From: Cepaea nemoralis
Lineage: Eukaryota > Mollusca > Gastropoda > Stylommatophora > Helicidae
Direction of reading: 5' to 3'
Assembly: GCA_014155875.1 (NCBI GenBank)
Contig: JACEFZ010005582.1
Coordinates: forward strand, 1-64,000
DNA: 64,000 nucleotides
Part shown: in pieces, positions 11,384 to 61,884 of the stretch
Layout of the letters: every line of letters begins with the position of its first letter
How positions within the stretch are numbered: the first letter of the stretch is position 1
The notes under the pieces: model-generated
What the model was told of the DNA's origin: nothing
Seen by the model: the letters and a program-made list of their open reading frames with translations, nothing else
Databases searched by the model: none
Translations under genes and position numbers: made by a program

Positions 11384-11968
11384 AATAGACACATGTATTT
11401 AATGGCACTCATAGAATAGAATAAAGAAGTAGTGACTAGATGATGCACAAGGACCAACAATAAATAAATAATAAATTGAAAGATAGTAGTTACTTACCGA
11501 GATTCGAATCTGTCACCTGCAAATAACGACAGCGTCTTGCTGCAGTAACAAGTTTTACTTCGACGCATATCTAGTTGGTCAATACTGAGGCATTTGAACT
11601 AAATGTTACAAGAATTCATAAAATGTTGTGAAACAAGAAGAAATTTTAAAATACTGACATTCAATCAGATGTTAACAGTTAATTAAAACTGGCTCAAACT
11701 AGTACCATGTGGCAGAAAATGACATAGTTTGACCTTATTCAAGGCCACAGCTGCTTAGAAAGAGGAGGTATGGTTCGTGGAAGAAAAGGGTAGACCAAAT
11801 TGGAACAAAAAAGCACCTTGTGTAATCTTAGGCATGAGGCAAGGGAACTCACCCAAAGATAGAGAATATCTCCAATGAGAGCGTCGTCCTATAAACAAGC
11901 CACATGATGATTGTAACAATGTAGTCTCAGGTGTTTCACAATGCTGTTCGTATGTTTCTACAACAATA

Positions 11969-12207
11969 TACTGTGTGTTTGTAAAGTCTCACTACACTGT
12001 GTATGTAGAACACATTTTAACAATTCTTTCTTCTGTTGATAACACCATTCTGTTTGGAGTGCAAAGAATTGCTCCAGCAGATGACAGCCATTCGCTGTAT
12101 ATTCCTTCATGATGGCCTGTGGAGTACATTTTTAATGACATCGTGCACTTCATTTTTCAAATTTGTACTACCTACAAATTGTAGTGAGTTATTACAAACA
12201 CCCTGTA
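11969..12207. mobile_element. TIR MITE, copy B
   Basis: Copy-B counterpart of the MITE at 4346-4583, with the same inverted ends and a few substitutions. Confidence 0.65.
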
Positions 12208-12519
12208 TTTGTGTCGTTGTCTTCAGATTTCAGCGTTTCTCTTGGTTGTGGTTTTCAAGCTGCTTACAGTCAAAGGCGACAGCTGGGAGTCCAACTTCGA
12301 GCCCGTTGACTTTAATAAACAGATAGAAGCAGTGCGGTTATCAGTGCGGAGGCTCACTCAACAGGTTATGATGCAACAGATGTTGATTGAGGAGAGGTTA
12401 GTTGAAATAACTCGAAGCAATATCAATGGCTGCGTGTGTTATGCATTTCAAGCCAAAATGTGTATCATCTATTCTCTTCACATGATATATAATTGTGCAG
12501 AAAGCACTTGACGAGTTGT

Positions 12520-12758
12520 TGTTGCATATCCTTTACAGGACGTATCATCAACAACAGCATGTTCTGGGCTGTTCGTGATTCCTGGGCAAGTTTACGTTCA
12601 GTAGCTTGCCTTTGCTTTCTGAACGACCGGCACCCATACCATTTCATTAAAAAACCAACATAGGCGGTCTGCCAAATCGGAAACAGCTATGTTTCGAACG
12701 AGGTTATGCGGGATTGCGAACTGTGTCCGTAACACCTTCGCCACGGAGCAACAGCGAA
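12520..12758 (-). repeat. SINE-A, minus orientation, copy B
   Basis: Copy-B counterpart of 4891-5135. Confidence 0.7.
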
Positions 12759-12839
12759 ATATGTCAGGTAATAAATCGTGCAGCCAATTATTTGGGGCTT
12801 TGTGTTTAAATTTAAAATAATGTTGCTGCTCTGTTATAA

Positions 12840-13327
12840 TACCGGGTGTTTATAAAGTCTCAGTACGCGTTGTATGTAGAACAATTTTGAACGTTGAAGT
12901 ACATGACGTCATCAAAAAATGTGCTCCACAATCTATCGTGAAGCAAAATGTAGCGAATGGCTGTCGTCTGCGGGAGTAATTTTTTGTACTCCAAACAGAA
13001 TGGTGTTATCAACTGAAGAAAGAATTTATTTGGTTGAACAAGTGTTTTGAAATGGCTGTCGATATACACGGATGGTTGTTCAAAGATTTATAGCAAGATT
13101 TCCTGATAAACATCGTCCTCATCGCATTACGTTTAGAAATGTGTTGAATAAGTTATAATTAATACTTCAATGGTACTGTCCAGCTTCCCTAAAACAGGGT
13201 TAGTCTGCAGCAGTGACAATTGTAACTAATTTTATGAATTTTTAGTACAATTTTATGACTTTATGTACGTAATATTTCAAATGTGTCCTGCATACAAAGT
13301 GTAGTGAGACTTTACAAACACCCTGTA
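12840..13327 (+). mobile_element. Tc1/mariner-like element with helix-turn-helix fragment, copy B
   Basis: Copy-B counterpart. Here TEERIYLVEQVF and RYTRMVVQRFIARFPDKH are read on the plus strand, separated by a stop. Fewer indels make the helix-turn-helix similarity clearer than in copy A. Same TACCGGGTG/CACCCTGTA ends. Confidence 0.6.
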
Positions 13328-13338
13328 TTATTAACCGG

Positions 13339-13565
13339 TACGATAGCTTAGGAGTTGCGGACGCAATTCGTAATATCACATTCCGCGTTCAGGGCGCGGC
13401 TGCGGGAGATTTGCTAGCAGTTCGCCTTGCGTTGGTTTTCATGCAATGTACAAGTATCTGTCTTTCAAAAAGCAATATCAAACTTCTGAATGTAGCTTGC
13501 TCAGGATATCACATACATGGGTCTGACTGCAAACGTCCTGTAAAGATATGCAGCTAATAACTGAT
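13339..13565 (+). repeat. SINE-A, plus orientation, copy B
   Basis: Copy-B counterpart of 5724-5957, with the same head and 3' end. Confidence 0.65.
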
Positions 13566-13789
13566 ATTATAGCGGACTCGTTAGCGAAGTTGATAGTGAA
13601 CTCCGATGACCATGCCATGAGTACGGTCGGAGACGGGTTAGACGCCTTGGCTCGTCACCTGTGAAGTCGAGGAGAAGATTGATCACTTATTCCTCCGTGT
13701 ATTCTGGCCTACAAAATGTGATGTGCTGTCTTGTCACAGAACCATAACACCAAACTTCTTCCGGACAAATATGTATTGTTATAATGTTA

Positions 13790-14350
13790 TTATTGTCGTT
13801 TAATATTTTGAATAACGAAGACACAAACCATAGAATGTACGATTTATTGCCTGGCATATTTCGCTGCATCTCGTCAGATACATACTGCAGAAGTCACACT
13901 AACGTAGAGTAAAATAACTAGATACATCGTCCAAACTGAAATATTCACATATACGCACAGTAATATCAATTGTTTACCATGGTAATTTTAAATTGACTAC
14001 CATGTTTTTTCTGTTTGCACAAAATTGGCCTATGTTGATGAATCATTAGGGCTTCTGAAAACTGTAACAAACGACTAGTTTGTGTATGAAACAGCACGCG
14101 AAATGCGCTGTCTCTATCAATTACATGACCGGTTTCCAAGACATGACGTGCAATGGACGATGTCGGAAATTTATAATTGTAGTGTGTCAGCCTTCCCATG
14201 ATCCCATCGCCTGTGTGTAATATCTTGTCAACCCAGTTTGGTATGTGTTCAGAAACCCAACTGTGTAGCTGCTGCTCTGTTCTGCCGATGTAAGTAGACT
14301 CACACCTGCATGTGAATTGGTAAATACAATTTGATGTGGCGTACAGAGGG
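13790..14350 (-). pseudogene. Penelope-like element, GIY-YIG endonuclease end, copy B
   Basis: Minus-strand translation shows CIYQFTCRCESTYIGRTE (about 14290-14340), the Cys-rich lead-in and YIG core typical of the C-terminal GIY-YIG endonuclease of Penelope-like elements. It continues through SSIARHVLETGHVIDRDSAF to FSEALMIHQHRPILC, which fits the family pattern of a conserved His followed by a conserved Glu. A stop at 13966-13968 ends the protein. Downstream lies a 3' region with an AATAAA-containing motif (GGCAATAAATCGTAC). The RT part is not next to it, so this is a 5'-truncated copy. Other GIY-YIG retroelements are possible but less likely. Confidence 0.7.
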
Positions 14351-14456
14351 GTAGATTCTTTTACTGCTGGATGGAAATATGTGTGATTCTGTACCTAATA
14401 ACTGGAGTTGCAGCACAGAATGTTCGGCCAACTGCTGTAATGAGCCGGTCCTGTAG

Positions 14457-14545
14457 ACAGCGGCTGGCCGAGTTAGAATGCCGGGCTCTCCTTCAGTCGA
14501 CCATGGTTCGAATCCTCGGTAAGGTGTTGATTTTTTTGTATTGGT
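14457..14545 (+). repeat. tRNA-derived SINE head, copy B
   Basis: Copy-B counterpart, with identical A-box (TGGCCGAGTTAGAATG) and B-box (GGTTCGAATCC). Confidence 0.6.
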
Positions 14546-14684
14546 CAAATAGAAAACTCTAACCTGCACAGTTCGCGGGTGACTGCACTAGCCAGACGGT
14601 CTTAATTCATCAGGCTCAATACCCCTCCCCCTCCTACACCACAAGATACTATAGACAGTAGATGTTTTTCTATTATAGCAATCT

Positions 14685-15695
14685 CGTTCTTATATCCCAT
14701 GCCGTGTGGTGTTGGTGATCACGTTTGTCCACAGCCTTCTGTCTTGTGTTGTGCCTTTCGTTTCTGATGCTATGTTCTTCTTGCAATTGTGCCAAATTAT
14801 TCTAGTATCTTCTCTACTGTCTCCCTCCGCCACTCTCTTCCTCTAACCTTCCCGTTGTGTCGGCAAACTCCAGTTTTGCCCTTCTTATGACATGTTCAAA
14901 GAATGGTGATTGTCTTCTTCTGGAGCGAGTAACCAGTTAACATGTTGACTTAACTTCTTTCAAGATATCTTTATTTGCCCTTTCTATCCGCACTCGGTAT
15001 TCCCATCATTCGTCTATAAAAACACAACTTTGCAGCTTATATATAGTTCCTAACTTGTCTGTTAATTGTACATGTTTCGCGTCCGTACATCAGGATTGGC
15101 TTAATATAGCTCTTAAGAACTCTTCTCCACACCTTTATTGACAAAGATCAATTTCATAGAATATTCTTCATCTGTGGAAATGCTACCTTTGCGTTGGTTA
15201 CTCAGCATTTAACTTTTTTTAAACATCTTCCATTAAAGTACCTGATTTAGATTACTTACATGCATTAATGTGTTTCAGATTGGTTCTATTCACTTGTATG
15301 TTACATTTTTGGTATACAATTTTTCTTTATAATAACCGTTACTTCTGTTTTCCTGTTATTCAGACTTACATCCTTTTGTTTTCGCTTTCTGTTGTAATTA
15401 TATCATTCATTTTTTGTAACCTCATTTAATTTTCAGCGACCAAAACCATGTCATCAGCATAACGCTGGTTGTTTACATTATGTCCATCAATTGATATTCC
15501 TGGCATGTCCTGTATGGATCTCATTATTACTTCGTTGTACAAAATGAACAGGCGTTCTAACAGGATGTCATTTCTAATGACTCTTCTTTGTTGCCAATAC
15601 GTGTTCGTTATTATTCTTAGATCTCTACTATCAATATTTCACAATTTTAACATTTTAATCATATCTTCGTGTTTCATCCAGGCAATGCCTTAATG
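14685..15695 (-). pseudogene. LINE reverse transcriptase remnant, copy B
   Basis: Copy-B counterpart of 7065-8090, with the same YADD block near 15440-15465 on the minus strand and scattered one-base indels relative to copy A. Confidence 0.7.
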
Positions 15696-16050
15696 TTGTA
15701 CAAAAACAGGGCAAGACCAGGCCCTAGGCCGTGGTTGGCAACTGGTCTAGGATCGAAGCTCCGACAGGCAGACAGTTAGAGCATTGCTTTGCTGATCCGG
15801 CAGCTTCTGCAGCTTATCGTGTTCCAGATGTATTGGTGTTACCTTTTCTCTGGAGTGCACTAGGCAGGCAATGAGAGGGATCATGCTGCAAGTGCAACAC
15901 ATGATCTCTACAATTAAGCCCAGGCGTTGTACTATGGAGATGTTATTATACCCTTTCTGTGAAACACAATATCTGTCTTCTGTCAAAACGTCAAGGTGCC
16001 AATACTTTTTAGTATGATTTCCATCTTGCTGAAGGTCAGTTTTGTCATGG
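15695..16050. repeat. Dispersed repeat D, copy B
   Basis: Counterpart of 8091-8425 in the second duplication copy. Confidence 0.5.
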
Positions 16051-16884
16051 CGATCTGCTGCCAACAATTTATTTTATGGTGTTATGGTTTGTGTGTTCAT
16101 TTATAACCATAGATAACCTCTACTGAATACTTTCTTAGCATCAGTTAACATTTAAATTTTAACAATATCCGTAATCTTATTCCCAAAGCAATGGCGAACT
16201 GCTGGTAGTAAAATTACCTAAAATATTACAAATAGCCAGAAGAAAATAAACATGCTGGTGTTGACTGCGACGTCCAGTAGATAACATGCAACTAAATTTA
16301 TAAAATCTCCTTTTTTTAAAAAACATTGCCGAGAAAATCACAAAAGGCTAACAAAAATTACTGGGGTTGATTGCGATGTCCTTGCAACTAATTCTACATA
16401 ATCTTAAACTAAACCCAACGTGGAAACATCATCACTGCCTCTAAGCGTCAATCATCTGCACACGGGTGTTGTACAGTTACCGTTGCACCAAAGAATGTTA
16501 GAAACCCGACTGAAATGTGATAACCATTCCACATTCTTGCAGGTGTGTTTGTAAACAGTTATCATTTCAGAATGTCAGCAAACCTCCAGTCGTCCGAGAA
16601 AGGAACATGAAAAACCACAGATAAGCAATAATCAGAATGTGTTTGTGGGCGCGAGGGAGATTTGTTTTATTGTTTTTTTAAATTGCCAGGGCATGATTAA
16701 TATTCTTAAGCGACTTCTCGTATCTGCCATGGAATTATATATCGCCGATATGTTGTCATTGTGTTATAGCACAACATATCTGCTGCCATATTAACAACTT
16801 TTAAGTCATAACTCTGACACATTCTTACTTCCCATTTACACTTACACGAATCTAAAGCAACTTAACAACAACAATATATATATA

Positions 16885-17490
16885 TAAACTTCAATAACGA
16901 AGACAGACAATAGATTGTGTGATTTATTACCTGCCATATTTCACTTTACCTCGTCAGGTACATACTGTACAAATCACACGACATAAACTATAGTAATTAG
17001 ATAAATGCTTCAAACTGAAATATACAACACACATATTAACACAAGTTGAATTGTCCACCGCAATAAATTTAAATGGACTATTATGACTTATTTTTACATC
17101 GATATTTAAACACTGTCGCGGAAAAACTTGATAGTTTCGATCGATGACAAAAAGACCCACATTTGTCTACAATAACAGGCATTCCTTTGATGAGTAGGGG
17201 ACTGAGGAACAAAATACGTCGCGAAAACTGTCTGCACACGGTCGGCATTTCTGTATGATGTGGGTTGTTCGAGAAACGAACAATGGCGCCATCCGTCTGC
17301 AAGGCGGTAGACAGCCTTTGAAGTCGTAGACGGAATGTCTGGACAGACGTCGGATGGATTCTGAGATGTGGGGAAAACTCCCCTGGCTCACAGACAGACA
17401 TGACTTTTGTTGTACGAGACAAAGATTTCCCCGATGAAAACAGACTAGACGGCGGGGTGATTCCAGTCAGTCTAAAATCAGGGAGAAAGC
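16885..17490 (-). repeat. Penelope-like 3' region, second copy, copy B
   Basis: Counterpart of 9360-9965. The minus-strand frames differ from copy A by frameshifts, which argues against any of them being a maintained protein. Confidence 0.45.
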
Positions 17491-18905
17491 CAGACTCTGG
17501 ACTGATCAGCGTCTTGACTTTTTGGTGACGTCACTCAAGCCTCGATTAAAAACCAGTTGCGGTAAACAAGTTTGAGTTAGTCGACCAAAGGTTCTGAGGT
17601 GTTAAAGATCGGCGCAGTATTCCGAGTTGTGTTAATTGAAAGAGACTATAGTGTCAAAGTGTTGATATTTATCAGCGGACATAGATCCAGTCTGTGATTG
17701 CATAGTCTCAATCTTCAACCGGAATAGGCATATGGTATTCTATTAATCATATCTAACTTAGTGTATGATTAGGAATAGAGTACAGTACTGTGCGGTGATA
17801 GAATGTATTATAGGTGCAGTGATAGAATGTTCTATAAGTGCGGTGATAGAAAGTATTATAGGAGCGTCGGCACTAGTAACATATTGTGTAGCTTTAACTG
17901 GCTTGTGTAATATATCATTTAACTCAGGAAGTTAAGGACAATGTAGTGGGATAATAATTAGAGAGATTGAGGATGGTTGGGAGGGATGAAGGGAAAGTGA
18001 AAAGGTAGGATCTTCCAGTAGGGCATCTGCTGGGTTTTTACCCGTTTCCTGTAATCTTTCCTTGTGTTTCCATGTCTCAGTTCGGTTCTCTGTTATAGAT
18101 CTGAGTGCTGCTATCGGCCTACACTCACCTAATTAAGGTCAGAATTGAGTTGCTCTCACCAGGGGATTCTCTATTCTACAGGTTCCACTTACAGGTCCAC
18201 TTGTTGATGGTGATACGATATACTACCAAGAAGTTAGTATCAAAGTTGAAGAAAAATGATGGCTCACGGATGGAAGACAGAGGGTTACTGAGAGGCTTGT
18301 ACACTGGGCTCATGGCCTAGTTGGTATGCAGAAACCTGACTTCTGCTGAGCAGAACTTTATGAACATATGTATGATTTTTCCTTGAGTGATATGCTACAT
18401 CACTGTAGAATCAGAACACTATACGTAACACATATACCAATATATATATATACTACCTGGAACATTAATAAGTTGTTTTTTTTTAATATGGGAAAAATCG
18501 TATAACCAGTGACTTATGAACAGTTATATTTTCCCATGTGGCATTTAAGTTAATTGAAAGATTCTCTGATCAACAAACATTATTGAACAGTGTAAATTCA
18601 CAGTGTTTGCTAGAGTGAAGACCAATATCGAACAGTGTCTATCATTGATGACCAGCGTCCTGATTGTTCGAGAGTGATCGGAGAAAGTAGTCACGTGGCC
18701 GGAGAAACATCTGAGGTTTTCTGTCCGGAATACTTGGTGCTGTTGTGTGCTCAGCACAGTGATGTAACTAACTTTGCTCCTGATTCACTGGTCTGATTCT
18801 ACATACACCTTAGAATATTCGACACACATTCTACACATTACACACACACATTTCTCACACACATACTCTTTGCTTTAATAAATTATTTGTTGTATTTATT
18901 TGTTA

Positions 18906-19186
18906 AAGCTAGAGTTGTTGAGTATGTTGTGTTGGGGAAGGATGAGAGGGGGTATGATCCAGGGGTGAGTGAGAGTATGAAAGGGGTGTCTACAGACTGA
19001 AGGAGTTTTGTGGACGGATTCTGGTGGTTTCTCTAGGACTATAATATTGGGTTAATTAAAATGTGGGTGTTGATTCCCCTCACTCCAGGGACGACACTAA
19101 AGTAATAAAGGATTACTACGACAAACAATAACATCCCAACACTACTAGACTAGGAAGCATAAGTCACCATATGTTAGAAAGTTAGC
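18906..19186. other. Unique spacer after the duplication
   Basis: About 280 bp with no gene signal. It includes AGTAATAAAGGATTAC and a G-rich stretch. It could be the remainder of whatever element ends the 7.6 kb unit. Confidence 0.4.
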
Positions 19187-19395
19187 TGGATATCCTTTAT
19201 AGGACGTCGCAGTCAACACCATTTCGTTTTCTGTTGTGATCTCTTGGCAAGTTTACGTTCAGTAGTTTGTTATTGCTTTCTGAACGACCGGCACCCATAC
19301 CATTTCGTAAAAAACGAATGCTAGATGGTTTGCTGCCAAATCGGGAATTTCGTCCGTAAATTCTTCGCCGCGGAACCGGCAGATACACCATAAGG
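19187..19395 (-). repeat. SINE-A copy
   Basis: Plus strand reads GGATATCCTTTATAGGACG, then GCAAGTTTACGTTCAGTAG, TTCTGAACGACCGGCACCC and GGTTTGCTGCCAAATCG. This is the SINE-A body in minus orientation, ending at the head near CGCCGCGGAACCGGC. Confidence 0.7.
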
Positions 19396-19499
19396 GCCCA
19401 AAATATTACCAATTGAAAATTTGACCTTCGAACGGGGTCTGAACATCTTTTTAAATGTTGAATTTAATTTAATTGAACACTAATCCTCGATAATGTTTC

Positions 19500-21600
19500 A
19501 GAGTATTTGAATGAAGTCAAATCAAAAAGGTGTCGTCTCCGCAATGAAGGTTGGCTGCAATGGATCTCCAACACTGTCTGTCTCTCGCCTGACTGTACAT
19601 TCTGTCAGGCTGATACTCGTCCATCTCTTGATGTTATCCTCACACTTGTATCGTTGTCTACATCTTGCTCGTTTGCCCTCAACTTTTCCTTCCAGTATGG
19701 TTTTTATAAGAGTATCATGTCTTTTAACGTGGCCAAAATATTTCACTTGTCTCCTCTTTATTTCTTTCATCAATTCTCTCTTCATTCCCAGTTTTTCAGG
19801 ACCTCTGCATTTGATTATTTTTGTTTCCATGAAATACGACCTATTCGTCTGTATATACACATCTCCAGGGCTTCTATGCGACTTTCTAGTTGCCTGTTCA
19901 ATGTCCAGGCTCCCGCGCCATACAGTAGCGTTGAATATACGTAGCATTTGACAATTCTCATTTTTAATGCGTTATTAATCTCTCTAGATGTTAATACTGA
20001 TTTCATGCCGTTGAAAGCATTTTTGGCCATTCCTATTCTCTTTTTGATTTCCATTTCACTTCTGCCATCATCTGTTATTATATGTCCAAGATAAGAGAAA
20101 CTTGTTACTTGTTCTAGTATCTGCCCGTTTACTGTGATGTTCATTGATGACCTTTCCTTTTCACTGCTAATTATCATAGTTTTTGTTTTTGGATGTTAAT
20201 ATCTAAGCCACATTCTGCACTGTGCCTGTTTACTTGTTCCACTAGGTCTTGTAACTCTTGCTCACTTTCTGCTAGTAACATGGTATCGTCAGCATATCTA
20301 AGATTGTTTATGATTCTTCCATTGATGTTAAGTCCAGGCATTTCAACTTGTTTAAAAATTCTTTCTGTGTATAGGTTGAAGAGGCTTGGGGACAGTACAC
20401 ACCCCTGCCGTACTCCTCTTTTTATCTCTATAGGCGACGAATAGTTATTACTGCATCTAATAGACCCCACATGTTCCCAGTACAAGTTACTAATAAGTCT
20501 GATGTCCTTTCCGTCTACTCCTATATCTTGAAGGCACGTAATTAGTCGTTCATGTTGTACTCTATCAAAGCTTTCTTGTAGTCTATAAAACAAACATATA
20601 TACTTTTTTTGAACTTCTATATATGTTTCAATTAACATCCTCAAACAGATGATTGCTTCTCTGGTGCCGCTGTTTTTGCGGAACCCAAATTATTTTTCAG
20701 CTACTTCCTCATCTATTTTATGTTGAATTCTTTCTTGTATGACCTTGAGTAGTATCTTAGTTATGTGGCTCATTAAGCTAATAGTTCTGTAATCCTCACA
20801 CTCAACAGTTCTTGGCTTCTTCGGTAATGTGATGCTTGCTTGTGTTCGCTGGCTGTGAACTCCAGCGTGAAGTCATGTATGTCGGATGAATACATCATGT
20901 TGTCCACCATCAATGTGATATCATACCGGACCTGAGGTTTGCGTGAGTATCCGTTGTCCCATGTCTGGCTTATTGGTGTGCAGACTGGTGGTTCCTCGCC
21001 ATGCAGGCAGATACTCTCCGCCTTCGGAGGAAGGTAGTGTGATGAAAATTGATGTTTTCAAATCCTTGGGGATGTACCCAGCATTATATATATCACTACA
21101 TAATTCTGTGATAGTTTCAATGCCAAAGCTGGATAAGGATTTTATCATCTCTGTTGTTATCTTTTTGTTATCCTTCTTTCATCTTTTTAATATCCTTTTC
21201 TACTTCAGCAGTTAATATTTTTGGTCCATCTTGAGTATTATACAATGTTGGTCTATTGATCCTGTTGTCCCAGAATAAATCTTATGTGTACTCTGTCCAT
21301 CTATTTATTATGTTAGTATTATTAATTATAATTTCTCCATTTTTTCCTCTGATGCAATCGTTTCCTGTTATATTATTTTTCTTCTTTGTAAATCTTTTTA
21401 TATGTTCATGTAATTCTTTCGAGTTGTGTTTTATTTCCAGATCCTCTATTTCTGTGCAATGTTTCTGCAGTCACTTTTCTTTGGCAACTGCACATGTGAC
21501 GTATTTCTCTATCTAGTCTGGAGTGTTCTTTGCTTTCTTTCTTTGAGCCATTTTACTCAAGATTTCACCGGTTATCCATAATTGTTTTCTCATATTAATC
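19500..21600 (-). pseudogene. 5'-truncated LINE with nearly complete reverse transcriptase
   Basis: Minus-strand pieces run in order from 21600 down to 19500. First comes a linker with WITGEILSKM, then GYIPKDLKTSIFITLP, then SFDRVQHERL and KRGVRQGCVLSPSLFN, then LRYADDTMLLAES (near 20280) with the catalytic Asp pair. After these come SFSYLGHIITDDGR, VKCYVYSTLLYGAGAWTLNR and the C-terminal VKYFGHVKRHDTLIK. At least three frameshifts or stops separate the blocks. The endonuclease domain is missing, as usual after 5' truncation. The RT type matches the RTE-like endonuclease-RT family by general pattern, though I cannot fix the clade. Its 5' side ends about 65 bp before exon 1 of the host gene. 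Confidence 0.8.
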
Positions 21601-21665
21601 TTCACATTTGAATAAAATACGTCCTTTAATTGCTACAAGGTGTACATGTACACTTTCTCCCATAG

Positions 21666-61625
<39,960 letters not shown>

Positions 61626-61689
61626 GTAAACGATAGATAGGTTGTTTTATTTTAATGTAAGTACTCTTTACAAAGCCAGCTCCTTGGCA

Positions 61690-61872
61690 AGAAGGTTACA
61701 GACGATTTGGCAGCAGACCGCCTTGCGTTGGTCTTTTACGAAAGGGTATGGGTTGCGGTCGTTCAGAAAGCAATGGAAAACTACTGAACGTAAACTTGCC
61801 AAGAGATCACAAACAACATAAAAATGCAGAAGTTGACTGCGACATCCTGTACAAGGATATGCAACTAGGTTT
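61690..61872 (+). repeat. SINE-A copy after exon 11
   Basis: GACGATTTGGCAGCAGACCG, GCGGTCGTTCAGAAAGC, CTACTGAACGTAAACTTGCC, GTTGACTGCGACATCCTG, AGGATATGCAACTAG. Head truncated. Confidence 0.75.
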
Positions 61873-61884
61873 ACATTAAATCTT

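Larger units (their letters stand above)
11384..18905. repeat. Tandem segmental duplication, copy B
   Basis: Second copy of the 7.6 kb unit, in the same orientation and with the same internal order as copy A. It is about 100 bp shorter, mostly because the TA array (9250-9357 in A) is nearly absent at about 16873-16886. Unique sequence resumes after TATTTATTTGTTAAA at about 18905. Confidence 0.9.
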
